A program made the position numbers and the translations under genes. The notes under the pieces are model-generated. The model saw only the letters and a program-made list of their open reading frames with translations. It was not told the DNA's origin and did no database searches. This document shows positions 11,257 to 25,152 of a DNA stretch of 64,000 nt, one piece after another. The DNA lies in assembly GCA_932294295.1 (NCBI GenBank), contig OW028580.1:11065374-11129373 (forward strand), in the 5' to 3' direction. The first letter of the stretch is position 1. Each line of letters starts with the position of its first letter. This stretch comes from Alitta virens. Its lineage: Eukaryota; Annelida; Polychaeta; Phyllodocida; Nereididae.

Positions 11257-14200
11257 ATGAGAGGCAGAGGAGGAAGCGTGCATTATGATAGCCACGTGGG
11301 GCACTCGTGCGTAGCGGGGTCAAGGCCGTTGCAGAGGGCCATACTGCTGACAAGAAAACAAACGACAACAACGCGACACCGAAGTGAAATACTCTATTAT
11401 AGCGTTTTGGAACGACGTGGCACAGTTAAATTATCAGGACTACACAAAAATGTAGGAAGTACATTTAGCAGTGAGATGCCAGACTCACAGGCCGCACCGA
11501 TGAAGTAGTAAATTAGGTCCACTTAGCAGAGCCAATGAGAGGCAGAGGACGAAGCGTGCATTATGATAGGCACGTGGGGCACTCGTGCATAGCGAGGTCA
11601 AGGCCGTTGTAGAGGGCCAGGATGCTGACAAGAAGACAAACGACAACAACGCAACACCGAAGTGAAATACTCTATTATAGCGTTTTGGAACGACGCGGCA
11701 CAGTTAAATTATCAAGAGTACACAAAAATGTAGGAAGTGCATTTAGCAGTGAGATGGCAGACTCACAGGCAGCGCCGATGAAGCAGTAAGTTAGGTCCAC
11801 TTAGCACAGCCAATGAGAGGCACAGGACGAAGCGTGCATTATGATAGCCACATGGGGCACTCGTGCGTAGCGGGATCAAGGCCATTGTAGAGGGCCAGGA
11901 TGCTGACAAGAAAACAAACGACAACAACGAAACACCGAAGTGAAATACTCTATAGTAGGCTCAGGGAACGCCGTTGCACAGTTAAATTAACAAGAGTACA
12001 CAAAAATGTAGGAAATACATTTATCAGTGAGATGCCAGACTCACAGGCGGCGCCGATGAAGTATTAAGTTAGGTCCACTTAGCACAGCCAATGAGAGGCA
12101 GAGGACGAAGCGTGCATTATGATAGCCACGTGGGGCACTCGTGCGTAGCAGGGTCAAGGCCGTTGCAGAAGGCCAGGATGCTGACAAGAAAACAAACGAC
12201 AACAAAGCAACACCGAAGTGAAATACACTATAGTAGGCTCATGGAACGATGTTGCACAGTTAAATTATCAAGAGTACACAAAAATGTAGGAAGTGCATTT
12301 AGCAGTGAGATGCTAGACTCACAGGCCACGCCGATGAAGTAGTAATTTAGGTCCACTTAGCACAGCCAATGAGAGGCAGAGGACGAAGCGTGCATTATGA
12401 TAGCCACGTGGGGCACTCGTGCGTATCGGGGTCAAGGCCGTTGCCGAGGGCCAGGATGCTGACAAGAAAACAAACGAAAACAACGCAACACCGAAGTGAA
12501 ATACTCTATATTAGCCTTTTGGAACGACATGGCACAGTTAAATTATCAAGAGTACACAAAAATGTAGGAAGTGCATTTAGCAGTGAGATGCTTGACTCAC
12601 AGACCAAGCCGATGAAGTAGTAATTTAGGTCAACTTAGCAGAGCCAAAGAGAGGCACAGGACGAAGCGTGCATTATGATAGCCACGTGGGGCACTCGTGC
12701 GTAGCGGGGTCAAGGCCGTTGTAGAGGGCCAGGATGCTGACAAGAAAACTAATGACAACAACGCAACACCGAAGTTAAATACTCTATAATTGCCTTTTGG
12801 AACGACGTGGCACAGTTAAATTATCAGGAGTACACAAAAATGTAGGAAGTACATTTAGCAGTGAGATGCCAGACTCACAGGCAGCGCCGATGAAGCAGTA
12901 AGTTAGGTCCACTTAGCACAGCCAATGAGAGGCAGAGGACGAAGCGTGCATTATGATAGCCACGTGGGGCACTCGTGCGTAGCGGGGTCAAGGCCGTTGC
13001 AGAGGGCCATACTGCTGACAAGAAAACAAACGACAACAACGCGACACCGAAGTGAAATACTCTATTATAGCATTTTGGAACGACGTGGCACAGTTAAATT
13101 ATCAGGACTACACAAAAATGTATGAAGCACATTTAGCAGTGAGATGCCAGACTCACAGGCCGCACCGATGAAGTAGTAAATTAGGTCAACTTAGCAGAGC
13201 CAATGAGAGGCAGAGGACGAAGCGTGCATTATGATAGCCACGTGGGGCACTCGTGCGTAGCGGGATCAAGGCCGTTGTAGAGGGCCAGGATGCTGACAAG
13301 AAAACAAACGACAACAACGAAACACCGAAGTGAAATACTCTATAGTAGGCTCAGGGAACGCCGTTGCACAGTTAAATTAACAAGAGTACACAAAAATGTA
13401 GGAAATACATTTATCAGTGAGATGGCAGACTCACAGGCGGCGCCGATGAAGTAGTAAGTTAGGTCCACTTAGCACAGCCAATGAGAGGCAGAGGACGAAG
13501 CGTGCATTATGATAGCCACGTGGGGCACTCGTGCGTAGCAGGGTCAAGGCCGTTGCAGAAGGCCAGGATGCTGACAAGAAAACAAACGACAACAAAGCAA
13601 CACCGAAGTGAAATACACTATAGTAGGCTCATGGAACGATGTTGCACAGTTAAATTATCAAGAGTACACAAAAATGTAGGAAGTGCATTTAGCAGTGAGA
13701 TGCTAGACTCACAGACCAAGCCGATGAAGTAGTAATTTAGGTCAACTTAGCACAGCCAAAGAGAGGCACAGGACGAAGCGTGCATTATGATAGCCACGTG
13801 GGGCACTCGTGCGTATCGGGGTCAAGGCCGTTGCCGAGGGCCAGGATGCTTACAAGAAAACAAACGAAAACAACGCAACACCGAAGTGAAATACTCTATA
13901 GTAGGCTCATGGAACGTCGTTGCACAGTTAAATTATCAAGAGTACACAAAAATGTAGGAAGTACATTTAGCAGTGAGATGCTAGACTCACAGGCCGCACC
14001 GATGAAGTAGTAAATTAGGTCCACTTAGCAGAGCCAATGAGAGGCAGAGGACGAAGCGTGCATTATGATAGCCACGTGGGGCACTCGTGCGTAGCGGGGT
14101 CAAGGCCGTTGTAGAGGGCCAGGATGCTGACAAGAAAACAAACGACAACAACGCAACACCGAAGTGAAATACTCTATTATAGCGTTTTGGAACGACGAGG

Positions 14201-15703
14201 AACAGTTAAATTATCAGGCGTACACAAAAATGTAGGAAGTACATTTAGCAGTGAGATGCCAGACTCACAGGCCGCACCGATGAAGTAGTAAATTAGGTCC
14301 ACTTAGCAGAGCCAATGAGAGGCAGAGGACGAAGCGTGCATTATGATAGCCACGTGGGGCACTCGTGCATAGCGAAGTCAAGGCCGTTGTAGAGGGCCAG
14401 GATGCTGACAAGAAGACAAACGACAACAACGCAACACCGAAGTGAAATACTCTATTATAGCGTTTTGGAACGACGCGGCACAGTTAAATTATCAAGAGTA
14501 CACAAAAATGTAGGAAGTGCATTTAGCAGTGAGATGCTAGACTCACAGGCCACGCCGATGAAGTAGTAAATTAGGTCCACTTAGCAGAGCCAATGAGAGG
14601 CAGAGGACGAAGCGTGCATTATGATAGCCACGTGGGGCACTCGTGCATAGCGAAGTCAAGGCCGTTGTAGAGGGCCAGGATGCTGACAAGAAGACAAACG
14701 ACAACAACGCAACACCGAAGTGAAATACTCTATTATAGCGTTTTGGAACGACGTTGTACAGTTAAATTATCAGGACTACACAAAAATGTATGAAGTACAT
14801 TTTGCAGTGAGATGCTAGACTCACAGGCCACGCCGATGAAGTAGTAGGTTAGGTCCACTTAGCACAGCCAATGAGAGGCAGAGGACGAAGCCTGCATTAT
14901 CATAGCCACGTGGGGCACTCGTGCGTAGCGGGGTCAAGGCCGTTGCAGGGGCCAGGATGCTGACAAGAAAACAAACGACAACAACGCAACACCGAAGTGA
15001 AATACATTATAGTAGGCTCATGGAACCTCGTTGCACAGTTAAATTATCAAGAGTACACAAAAATGTAGGAAGTACATTTAGCAGTGAGATGCCAGACTCA
15101 CAGGCAGCGCCGATGAAGCAGTAAGTTAGGTCCACTTAGCAGAGCCAATGAGAGGCAGAGGAAGAAGCGTGCATTATGATAGGCACGTGGGGCACTCGTG
15201 CGTATCGGGGTCAAGGCCGTTGCCGAGGGCCAGGATGCTGACAAGAAAACAAACGAAAACAACGCAACACCGAAGTGAAATACTCTATATTAGCCTTTTG
15301 GAACGACATGGCACAGTTAAATTATCAAGAGTACACAAAAATGTAGGAAGTACATTTTTCAGTGAGATGCTAGACTCACAGGCCACGCCGATGAAGTAGT
15401 AGGTTAGGTCCACTTAGCACAGCCAATGAGAGGCAGAGGACGAAGCCTGCATTATGATAGCCACGTGGGGCACTCGTGCGTAGCGGGGTCAAGGCCGTTG
15501 CAGAGGGCCAGGATGCTGACGAGAAAACAAACGACAACAACGAAACACCGAAGTGAAATACATTATAGTAGGCTCATGGAACCTCGTTGCACAGTTAAAT
15601 TATCAAGAGTACACAAAAATGTAGGAAGTACATTTAGCAGTGAGATGCCAGACTCACAGGCAGCGCCGATGAAGCAGTAAGTTAGGTCCACTTAGCAGAG
15701 CCA
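11257..15703 (+). repeat. Left-domain HOR unit 3, 16 monomers, 4,447 bp
   Basis: It opens with a marker monomer carrying GAGGAGGAAGCG. Compared with unit 2 it lacks the run of monomers equivalent to 6809-8198, and it joins 12091-12646 directly to the 8199-type monomer at 12647. The monomer at 11535 mixes the head of the 5697 class (GCATAGCGAGG) with a TATTATAGCG / GATGGCAG back half. Length is 16 x 278 minus 1. Confidence 0.88.
14871..15147 (+). repeat. 277-bp monomer, 1-bp loss (TTGCAGGGGCC)
   Basis: Same 1-bp loss and GCCTGCATTATC head as 4586; repeated at 19595 by the 4,724-bp duplication. Confidence 0.92.
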
Positions 15704-17649
15704 ATGAGAGGCAGAGGACGAAGCGTGCATTATGATAGCCACGTGGGGCACTCGTGCGTAGCGGGGTCAAGGACGTTGCAGAGGGCCATACTGCTGACAA
15801 GAAAACAAACGACAACAACGCGACACCGAAGTGAAATACTCTATTATAGCGTTTTGGAACGACGTGGCACAGTTAAATTATCAGGACTACACAAAAATGT
15901 AGGAAGTACATTTAGCAGTGAGATGCCAGACTCACAGGCCGCACCGATGAAGTAGTAAATTAGGTCCACTTAGCAGAGCCAATGAGAGGCAGAGGACGAA
16001 GCGTGCATTATGATAGGCACGTGGGGCACTCGTGCATAGCGAGGTCAAGGCCGTTGTAGAGGGCCAGGATGCTGACAAGAAGACAAACGACAACAACGCA
16101 ACACCGAAGTGAAATACTCTATTATAGCGTTTTGGAACGACGCGGCACAGTTAAATTATCAAGAGTACACAAAAATGTAGGAAGTGCATTTAGCAGTGAG
16201 ATGGCAGACTCACAGGCAGCGCCGATGAAGCAGTAAGTTAGGTCCACTTAGCACAGCCAATGAGAGGCACAGGACGAAGCGTGCATTATGATAGCCACAT
16301 GGGGCACTCGTGCGTAGCGGGATCAAGGCCGTTGTAGAGGGCCAGGATGCTGACAAGAAAACAAACGACAACAACGAAACACCGAAGTGAAATACTCTAT
16401 AGTAGGCTCAGGGAACGCCGTTGCACAGTTAAATTAACAAGAGTACACAAAAATGTAGGAAATACATTTATCAGTGAGATGCCAGACTCACAGGCGGCGC
16501 CGATGAAGTAGTAAGTTAGGTCCACTTAGCACAGCCAATGAGAGGCAGAGGACGAAGCGTGCATTATGATAGCCACGTGGGGCACTCGTGCGTAGCAGGG
16601 TCAAGGCCGTTGCAGAAGGCCAGGATGCTGACAAGAAAACAAACGACAACAAAGCAACACCGAAGTGAAATACACTATAGTAGGCTCATGGAACGATGTT
16701 GCACAGTTAAATTATCAAGAGTACACAAAAATGTAGGAAGTGCATTTAGCAGTGAGATGCTAGACTCACAGACCAAGCCGATGAAGTAGTAATTTAGGTC
16801 AACTTAGCACAGCCAAAGAGAGGCACAGGACGAAGCGTGCATTATGATAGCCACGTGGGGCACTCGTGCGTATCGGGGTCAAGGCCGTTGCCGAGGGCCA
16901 GGATGCTGACAAGAAAACAAACGAAAACAACGCAACACCGAAGTGAAATACTCTATATTAGCCTTTTGGAACGACATGGCACAGTTAAATTATCAAGAGT
17001 ACACAAAAATGTAGGAAGTGCATTTAGCAGTGAGATGCTTGACTCACAGACCAAGCCGATGAAGTAGTAATTTAGGTCAACTTAGCAGAGCCAAAGAGAG
17101 GCACAGGACGAAGCGTGCATTATGATAGCCACGTGGGGCACTCATGCGTAGCGGGGTCAAGGCCGTTGTAGAGGGCTAGGATGCTGACAAGAAAACTAAT
17201 GACAACAACGCAACACCGAAGTTAAATACTCTATAATTGCCTTTTGGAACGACGTGGCACAGTTAAATTATGAGGAGTACACAAAAATGTAGGAAGTACA
17301 TTAAGCAGTGAGATGCCAGACTCACAGGCAGCGCCGATGAAGCAGTAAGTTAGGTCCACTTAGCACAGCCAATGAGAGGCAGAGGACGAAGCGTGCATTA
17401 TGATAGCCACGTGGGGCACTTGTGCGTAGCGGGGTCAAGGCCGTTGCAGAGGGCCATACTGCTGACAAGAAAACAAACGAAAACAACGCGACACCGAAGT
17501 GAAATACTCTATTATAGCGTTTTGGAACGACGTGGTACAGTTAAATTATCAGGACTACACAAAAATGTATGAAGTACATTTAGCAGTGAGATGCTAGACT
17601 CACAGGCCACGCCGATGAAGTAGTAGGTTAGGTCCACTTAGCACAGCCA

Positions 17650-17926
17650 ATGAGAGGCAGAGGACGAAGCCTGCATTATCATAGCCACGTGGGGCACTCG
17701 TGCGTAGCGGGGTCAAGGCCGTTGCAGGGGCCAGGATGCTGACAAGAAAACAAACGACAACAATGCAACACCGAAGTGAAATACATTATAGTAGGCTCAT
17801 GGAACCTCGTTGCACAGTTAAATTATCAAGAGTACACAAAAATATAGGAAGTACATTTAGCAGTGAGATGCCAGACTCACAGGCAGCGCCGATGAAGCAG
17901 TAAGTTAGGTCCACTTAGCAGAGCCA
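17650..17926 (+). repeat. 277-bp monomer, 1-bp loss, AATGCAAC variant
   Basis: Same 1-bp loss plus private AACAATGCAAC and AAAATATAGG, both copied to 22374. Confidence 0.92.
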
Positions 17927-19594
17927 ATGAGAGGCAGAGGACGAAGCGTGCATTATGATAGGCACGTGGGGCACTCGTGCGTATCGGGGTCAAGGCCGTT
18001 GCCGAGGGCCAGGATGCTGACAAGAAAACAAACGAAAACAACGCAACACCGAAGTGAAATACTCTATATTAGCCTTTTGGAACGACATGGCACAGTTAAA
18101 TTATCAAGAGTACACAAAAATGTAGGAAGTACATTTTTCAGTGAGATGCTAGACTCACAGGCCACGCCGATGAAGTAGTAGGTTAGGTCCACTTAGCACA
18201 GCCAATGAGAGGCAGAGGACGAAGCCTGTATTATGATAGCCACGTGGGGCACTCGTGCGTAGCAGGGTCAAGGCCGTTGCAGAAGGCCAGGATGCTGACA
18301 AGAAAACAAACGACAACAAAGCAACACCGAAGTGAAATACACTATAGTAGGCTCATGGAACGATGTTGCACAGTTAAATTATCAAGAGTACACAAAAATG
18401 TAGGAAGTGCATTTAGCAGTGAGATGCTAGACTCACAGACCAAGCCGATGAAGTAGTAATTTAGGTCAACTTAGCACAGCCAAAGAGAGGCACAGGACGA
18501 AGCGTGCATTATGATAGCCACGTGGGGCACTCGTGCGTATCGGGGTCAAGGCCGTTGCCGAGGGCCAGGATGCTTACAAGAAAACAAACGAAAACAACGC
18601 AACACCGAAGTGAAATACTCTATAGTAGGCTCATGGAACGTCGTTGCACAGTTAAATTATCAAGAGTACACAAAAATGTAGGAAGTACATTTAGCAGTGA
18701 GATGCTAGACTCACAGGCCGCACCGATGAAGTAGTAAATTAGGTCCACTTAGCAGAGCCAATGAGAGGCAGAGGACGAAGCGTGCATTATGATAGCCACG
18801 TGGGGCACTCGTGCGTAGCGGGGTCAAGGCCGTTGTAGAGGGCCAGGATGCTGACAAGAAAACAAACGACAACAACGCAACACCGAAGTGAAATACTCTA
18901 TTATAGCGTTTTGGAACGACGAGGAACAGTTAAATTATCAGGCGTACACAAAAATGTAGGAAGTACATTTAGCAGTGAGATGCCAGACTCACAGGCCGCA
19001 CCGATGAAGTAGTAAATTAGGTCCACTTAGCAGAGCCAATGAGAGGCAGAGGACGAAGCGTGCATTATGATAGCCACGTGGGGCACTCGTGCATAGCGAA
19101 GTCAAGGCCGTTGTAGAGGGCCAGGATGCTGACAAGAAGACAAACGACAACAACGCAACACCGAAGTGAAATACTCTATTATAGCGTTTTGGAACGACGC
19201 GGCACAGTTAAATTATCAAGAGTACACAAAAATGTAGGAAGTGCATTTAGCAGTGAGATGCTAGACTCACAGGCCACGCCGATGAAGTAGTAAATTAGGT
19301 CCACTTAGCAGAGCCAATGAGAGGCAGAGGACGAAGCGTGCATTATGATAGCCACGTGGGGCACTCGTGCATAGCGAAGTCAAGGCCGTTGTAGAGGGCC
19401 AGGATGCTGACAAGAAGACAAACGACAACAACGCAACACCGAAGTGAAATACTCTATTATAGCGTTTTGGAACGACGTTGTACAGTTAAATTATCAGGAC
19501 TACACAAAAATGTATGAAGTACATTTTGCAGTGAGATGCTAGACTCACAGGCCACGCCGATGAAGTAGTAGGTTAGGTCCACTTAGCACAGCCA

Positions 19595-19871
19595 ATGAGA
19601 GGCAGAGGACGAAGCCTGCATTATCATAGCCACGTGGGGCACTCGTGCGTAGCGGGGTCAAGGCCGTTGCAGGGGCCAGGATGCTGACAAGAAAACAAAC
19701 GACAACAACGCAACACCGAAGTGAAATACATTATAGTAGGCTCATGGAACCTCGTTGCACAGTTAAATTATCAAGAGTACACAAAAATGTAGGAAGTACA
19801 TTTAGCAGTGAGATGCCAGACTCACAGGCAGCGCCGATGAAGCAGTAAGTTAGGTCCACTTAGCAGAGCCA
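19595..19871 (+). repeat. 277-bp monomer, 1-bp loss (copy of 14871)
   Basis: Copy of the monomer at 14871 at 4,724 bp. Confidence 0.92.
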
Positions 19872-20427
19872 ATGAGAGGCAGAGGAAGAAGCGTGCATTA
19901 TGATAGGCACGTGGGGCACTCGTGCGTATCGGGGTCAAGGCCGTTGCCGAGGGCCAGGATGCTGACAAGAAAACAAACGAAAACAACGCAACACCGAAGT
20001 GAAATACTCTATATTAGCCTTTTGGAACGACATGGCACAGTTAAATTATCAAGAGTACACAAAAATGTAGGAAGTACATTTTTCAGTGAGATGCTAGACT
20101 CACAGGCCACGCCGATGAAGTAGTAGGTTAGGTCCACTTAGCACAGCCAATGAGAGGCAGAGGACGAAGCCTGCATTATGATAGCCACGTGGGGCACTCG
20201 TGCGTAGCGGGGTCAAGGCCGTTGCAGAGGGCCAGGATGCTGACAAGAAAACAAACGACAACAACGAAACACCGAAGTGAAATACATTATAGTAGGCTCA
20301 TGGAACCTCGTTGCACAGTTAAATTATCAAGAGTACACAAAAATGTAGGAAGTACATTTAGCAGTGAGATGCCAGACTCACAGGCAGCGCCGATGAAGCA
20401 GTAAGTTAGGTCCACTTAGCAGAGCCA

Positions 20428-23206
20428 ATGAGAGGCAGAGGACGAAGCGTGCATTATGATAGCCACGTGGGGCACTCGTGCGTAGCGGGGTCAAGGACGT
20501 TGCAGAGGGCCATACTGCTGACAAGAAAACAAACGACAACAACGCGACACCGAAGTGAAATACTCTATTATAGCGTTTTGGAACGACGTGGCACAGTTAA
20601 ATTATCAGGACTACACAAAAATGTAGGAAGTACATTTAGCAGTGAGATGCCAGACTCACAGGCCGCACCGATGAAGTAGTAAATTAGGTCCACTTAGCAG
20701 AGCCAATGAGAGGCAGAGGACGAAGCGTGCATTATGATAGGCACGTGGGGCACTCGTGCATAGCGAGGTCAAGGCCGTTGTAGAGGGCCAGGATGCTGAC
20801 AAGAAGACAAACGACAACAACGCAACACCGAAGTGAAATACTCTATTATAGCGTTTTGGAACGACGCGGCACAGTTAAATTATCAAGAGTACACAAAAAT
20901 GTAGGAAGTGCATTTAGCAGTGAGATGGCAGACTCACAGGCAGCGCCGATGAAGCAGTAAGTTAGGTCCACTTAGCACAGCCAATGAGAGGCACAGGACG
21001 AAGCGTGCATTATGATAGCCACATGGGGCACTCGTGCGTAGCGGGATCAAGGCCGTTGTAGAGGGCCAGGATGCTGACAAGAAAACAAACGACAACAACG
21101 AAACACCGAAGTGAAATACTCTATAGTAGGCTCAGGGAACGCCGTTGCACAGTTAAATTAACAAGAGTACACAAAAATGTAGGAAATACATTTATCAGTG
21201 AGATGCCAGACTCACAGGCGGCGCCGATGAAGTAGTAAGTTAGGTCCACTTAGCACAGCCAATGAGAGGCAGAGGACGAAGCGTGCATTATGATAGCCAC
21301 GTGGGGCACTCGTGCGTAGCAGGGTCAAGGCCGTTGCAGAAGGCCAGGATGCTGACAAGAAAACAAACGACAACAAAGCAACACCGAAGTGAAATACACT
21401 ATAGTAGGCTCATGGAACGATGTTGCACAGTTAAATTATCAAGAGTACACAAAAATGTAGGAAGTGCATTTAGCAGTGAGATGCTAGACTCACAGACCAA
21501 GCCGATGAAGTAGTAATTTAGGTCAACTTAACACAGCCAAAGAGAGGCACAGGACGAAGCGTGCATTATGATAGCCACGTGGGGCACTCGTGCGTATCGG
21601 GGTCAAGGCCGTTGCCGAGGGCCAGGATGCTGACAAGAAAACAAACGAAAACAACGCAACACCGAAGTGAAATACTCTATATTAGCCTTTTGGAACGACA
21701 TGGCACAGTTAAATTATCAAGAGTACACAAAAATGTAGGAAGTGCATTTAGCAGTGAGATGCTTGACTCACAGACCAAGCCGATGAAGTAGTAATTTAGG
21801 TCAACTTAGCAGAGCCAAAGAGAGGCACAGGACGAAGCGTGCATTATGATAGCCACGTGGGGCACTCATGCGTAGCGGGGTCAAGGCCGTTGTAGAGGGC
21901 CAGGATGCTGACAAGAAAACTAATGACAACAACGCAACACCGAAGTTAAATACTCTATAATTGCCTTTTGGAACGACGTGGCACAGTTAAATTATGAGGA
22001 GTACACAAAAATGTAGGAAGTACATTAAGCAGTGAGATGCCAGACTCACAGGCAGCGCCGATGAAGCAGTAAGTTAGGTCCACTTAGCACAGCCAATGAG
22101 AGGCAGAGGACGAAGCGTGCATTATGATAGCCACGTGGGGCACTTGTGCGTAGCGGGGTCAAGGCCGTTGCAGAGGGCCATACTGCTGACAAGAAAACAA
22201 ACGAAAACAACGCGACACCGAAGTGAAATACTCTATTATAGCGTTTTGGAACGACGTGGTACAGTTAAATTATCAGGACTACACAAAAATGTATGAAGTA
22301 CATTTAGCAGTGAGATGCTAGACTCACAGGCCACGCCGATGAAGTAGTAGGTTAGGTCCACTTAGCACAGCCAATGAGAGGCAGAGGACGAAGCCTGCAT
22401 TATCATAGCCACGTGGGGCACTCGTGCGTAGCGGGGTCAAGGCCGTTGCAGGGGCCAGGATGCTGACAAGAAAACAAACGACAACAATGCAACACCGAAG
22501 TGAAATACATTATAGTAGGCTCATGGAACCTCGTTGCACAGTTAAATTATCAAGAGTACACAAAAATATAGGAAGTACATTTAGCAGTGAGATGCCAGAC
22601 TCACAGGCAGCGCCGATGAAGCAGTAAGTTAGGTCCACTTAGCAGAGCCAATGAGAGGCAGAGGACGAAGCGTGCATTATGATAGGCACGTGGGGCACTC
22701 GTGCGTATCGGGGTCAAGGCCGTTGCCGAGGGCCAGGATGCTGACAAGAAAACAAACGAAAACAACGCAACACCGAAGTGAAATACTCTATATTAGCCTT
22801 TTGGAACGACATGGCACAGTTAAATTATCAAGAGTACACAAAAATGTAGGAAGTACATTTTTCAGTGAGATGCTAGACTCACAGGCCACGCCGATGAAGT
22901 AGTAGGTTAGGTCCACTTAGCACAGCCAATGAGAGGCAGAGGACGAAGCCTGTATTATGATAGCCACGTGGGGCACTCGTGCATAGCGGGGTCAAGGCCG
23001 TTGCAGAGGGCCAGGATGCTGACAAGAAAACAAACGACAACAACGCAACACCGAAGTGAAATACATTATAGTAGGCTCATGGAACCTCGTTGCACAGTTA
23101 AATTATCAAGAGTACACAAAAATGTAGGAAGTACATTTAGCAGTGAGATGCCAGACTCACAGGCAGCGCCGATGAAGCAGTAAGTTAGGTCCACTTAGCA
23201 CAGCCA
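20428..23206 (+). repeat. Left-domain HOR unit 5, 10 monomers, 2,779 bp
   Basis: Its monomers repeat 15704-18204 in the same order at an offset of 4,724 bp, including the GGACG, CTTGTGCG, AATGCAAC and ATATAGG private variants. It then ends with the monomer at 22929 (GCCTGTATTATG), which is the head-side parent of the hybrid monomer at 18205. Length is 10 x 278 minus 1. Confidence 0.9.
22374..22650 (+). repeat. 277-bp monomer, 1-bp loss (copy of 17650)
   Basis: Copy of the monomer at 17650 at 4,724 bp, with AATGCAAC and ATATAGG. Confidence 0.92.
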
Positions 23207-24040
23207 ATGAGAGGCAGAGGACGAAGCGTGCATTATGATAGCCACGTGGGGCACTCGTGCGTAGCGGGGTCAAGGCCGTTGCAGAGGGCCATACTGCTGA
23301 CAAGAAAACAAACGACAACAACGCGACACCGAAGTGAAATACTCTATTATAGCGTTTTGGAACGACGTGGCACAGTTAAATTATCAGGACTACACAAAAA
23401 TGTAGGAAGTACATTTAGCAGTGAGATGCCAGACTCACAGGCCGCACCGATGAAGTAGTAAATTAGGTCCACTTAGCAGAGCCAATGAGAGGCAGAGGAC
23501 GAAGCGTGCATTATGATAGGCACGTGGGGCACTCGTGCATAGCGAGGTCAAGGCCGTTGTAGAGGGCCAGGATGCTGACAAGAAGACAAACGACAACAAC
23601 GCAACACCGAAGTGAAATACTCTATTATAGCGTTTTGGAACGACGCGGCACAGTTAAATTATCAAGAGTACACAAAAATGTAGGAAGTGCATTTAGCAGT
23701 GAGATGGCAGACTCACAGGCAGCGCCGATGAAGCAGTAAGTTAGGTCCACTTAGCACAGCCAATGAGAGGCACAGGACGAAGCGTGCATTATGATAGCCA
23801 CATGGGGCACTCGTGCGTAGCGGGATCAAGGCCGTTGTAGAGGGCCAGGATGCTGACAAGAAAACAAACGACAACAACGAAACACCGAAGTGAAATACTC
23901 TATAGTAGGCTCAGGGAACGCCGTTGCACAGTTAAATTAACAAGAGTACACAAAAATGTAGGAAATACATTTATCAGTGAGATGCCAGACTCACAGGCGG
24001 CGCCGATGAAGTAGTAAGTTTGGTCCACTTAGCACAGCCA

Positions 24041-25152
24041 ATGAGAGGCAGAGGACGAAGCGTGCATTATGATAGCCACGTGGGGCACTCGTGCGTAGCA
24101 GGGTCAAGGCCGTTGCAGAAGGCCAGGATGCTGACAAGAAAACAAACGACAACAAAGCAACACCGAAGTGAAATACACTATAGTAGGCTCATGGAACGAT
24201 GTTGCACAGTTAAATTATCAAGAGTACACAAAAATGTAGGAAGTGCATTTAGCAGTGAGATGCTAGACTCACAGACCAAGCCGATGAAGTAGTAATTTAG
24301 GTCAACTTAGCACAGCCAAAGAGAGGCACAGGACGAAGCGTGCATTATGATAGCCACGTGGGGCACTCGTGCGTATCGGGGTCAAGGCCGTTGCCGAGGG
24401 CCAGGATGCTGACAAGAAAACAAACGAAAACAACGCAACACCGAAGTGAAATACTCTATATTAGCCTTTTGGAACGACATGGCACAGTTAAATTATCAAG
24501 AGTACACAAAAATGTAGGAAGTGCATTTAGCAGTGAGATGCTTGACTCACAGACCAAGCCGATGAAGTAGTAATTTAGGTCAACTTAGCACAGCCAAAGA
24601 GAGGCACAGGACGAAGCGTGCATTATGATAGCCACGTGGGGCACTCGTGCGTATCGGGGTCAAGGCCGTTGCCGAGGGCCAGGATGCTGACAAGAAAACA
24701 AACGAAAACAACGCAACACCGAAGTGAAATACTCTATAATTGCCTTTTGGAACGACGTGGCACAGTTAAATTATCAGGAGTACACAAAAATGTAGGAAGT
24801 ACATTTAGCAGTGAGATGCCAGACTCACAGGCAGCGCCGATGAAGCAGTAAGTTAGGTCCACTTAGCACAGCCAATGAGAGGCAGAGGACGAAGCGTGCA
24901 TTATGATAGCCACGTGGGGCACTCGTGCGTAGCGGGGTCAAGGCCGTTGCAGAGGGCCATACTGCTGACAAGAAAACAAACGACAACAACGCGACACCGA
25001 AGTGAAATACTCTATTATAGCATTTTGGAACGACGTGGCACAGTTAAATTATCAGGACTACACAAAAATGTAGGAAGCACATTTAGCAGTGAGATGCCAG
25101 ACTCACAGGCCGCACCGATGAAGTAGTAAATTAGGTCCACTTAGCAGAGCCA
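24041..25152 (+). repeat. Nested 4-monomer duplication, copy 1 (1,112 bp)
   Basis: Order is class C (24041), GTATCGGGG class (24319), a hybrid (24597) with a GTATCGGGG front and TATAATTGCC back, then a marker monomer (24875). The same four follow at 25153-26264 with no change I noticed apart from the upstream flank (AGTTTGGTCC before 24041). Confidence 0.92.

Larger units (their letters stand above)
13481..18204 (+). repeat. 4,724-bp near-identical tandem block, copy 1
   Basis: Seventeen monomers whose rare variants (GATGCTTACAAG at about 13847, GGCGTACAC at about 14218, TACATTTTGCAG, GGTCAAGGACG, CTTGTGCG, AAAATATAGG) all recur 4,724 bp to the right. I noticed only a few differences, such as GGGCTAGG near 17175 against GGGCCAGG. 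This is the longest contiguous near-perfect duplication in the window. It overlaps HOR units 3 and 4 because those were framed on the marker monomer. Confidence 0.92.
15704..20427 (+). repeat. Left-domain HOR unit 4, 17 monomers, 4,724 bp
   Basis: It opens with a marker monomer carrying GGTCAAGGACG, shared only with 20428. Monomer order follows unit 3 with an extra block (17372-18204). Rare variants GGCACTTGTGCG (17415 region), AACAATGCAAC and AAAATATAGG (17650 monomer), and GATGCTTACAAG (18483 monomer) are useful markers. Length is 17 x 278 minus 2, reflecting two 277-bp monomers (17650 and 19595). Confidence 0.9.
18205..22928 (+). repeat. 4,724-bp near-identical tandem block, copy 2
   Basis: Right-hand copy of the 17-monomer block. 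Its first monomer is a recombinant: GCCTGTATTATG from the 22929 parent, then GTAGCAGGG and a class C tail from the 13481 parent. A private change, ACTTAACACAG, lies near 21529, where copy 1 has ACTTAGCACAG. Confidence 0.92.
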
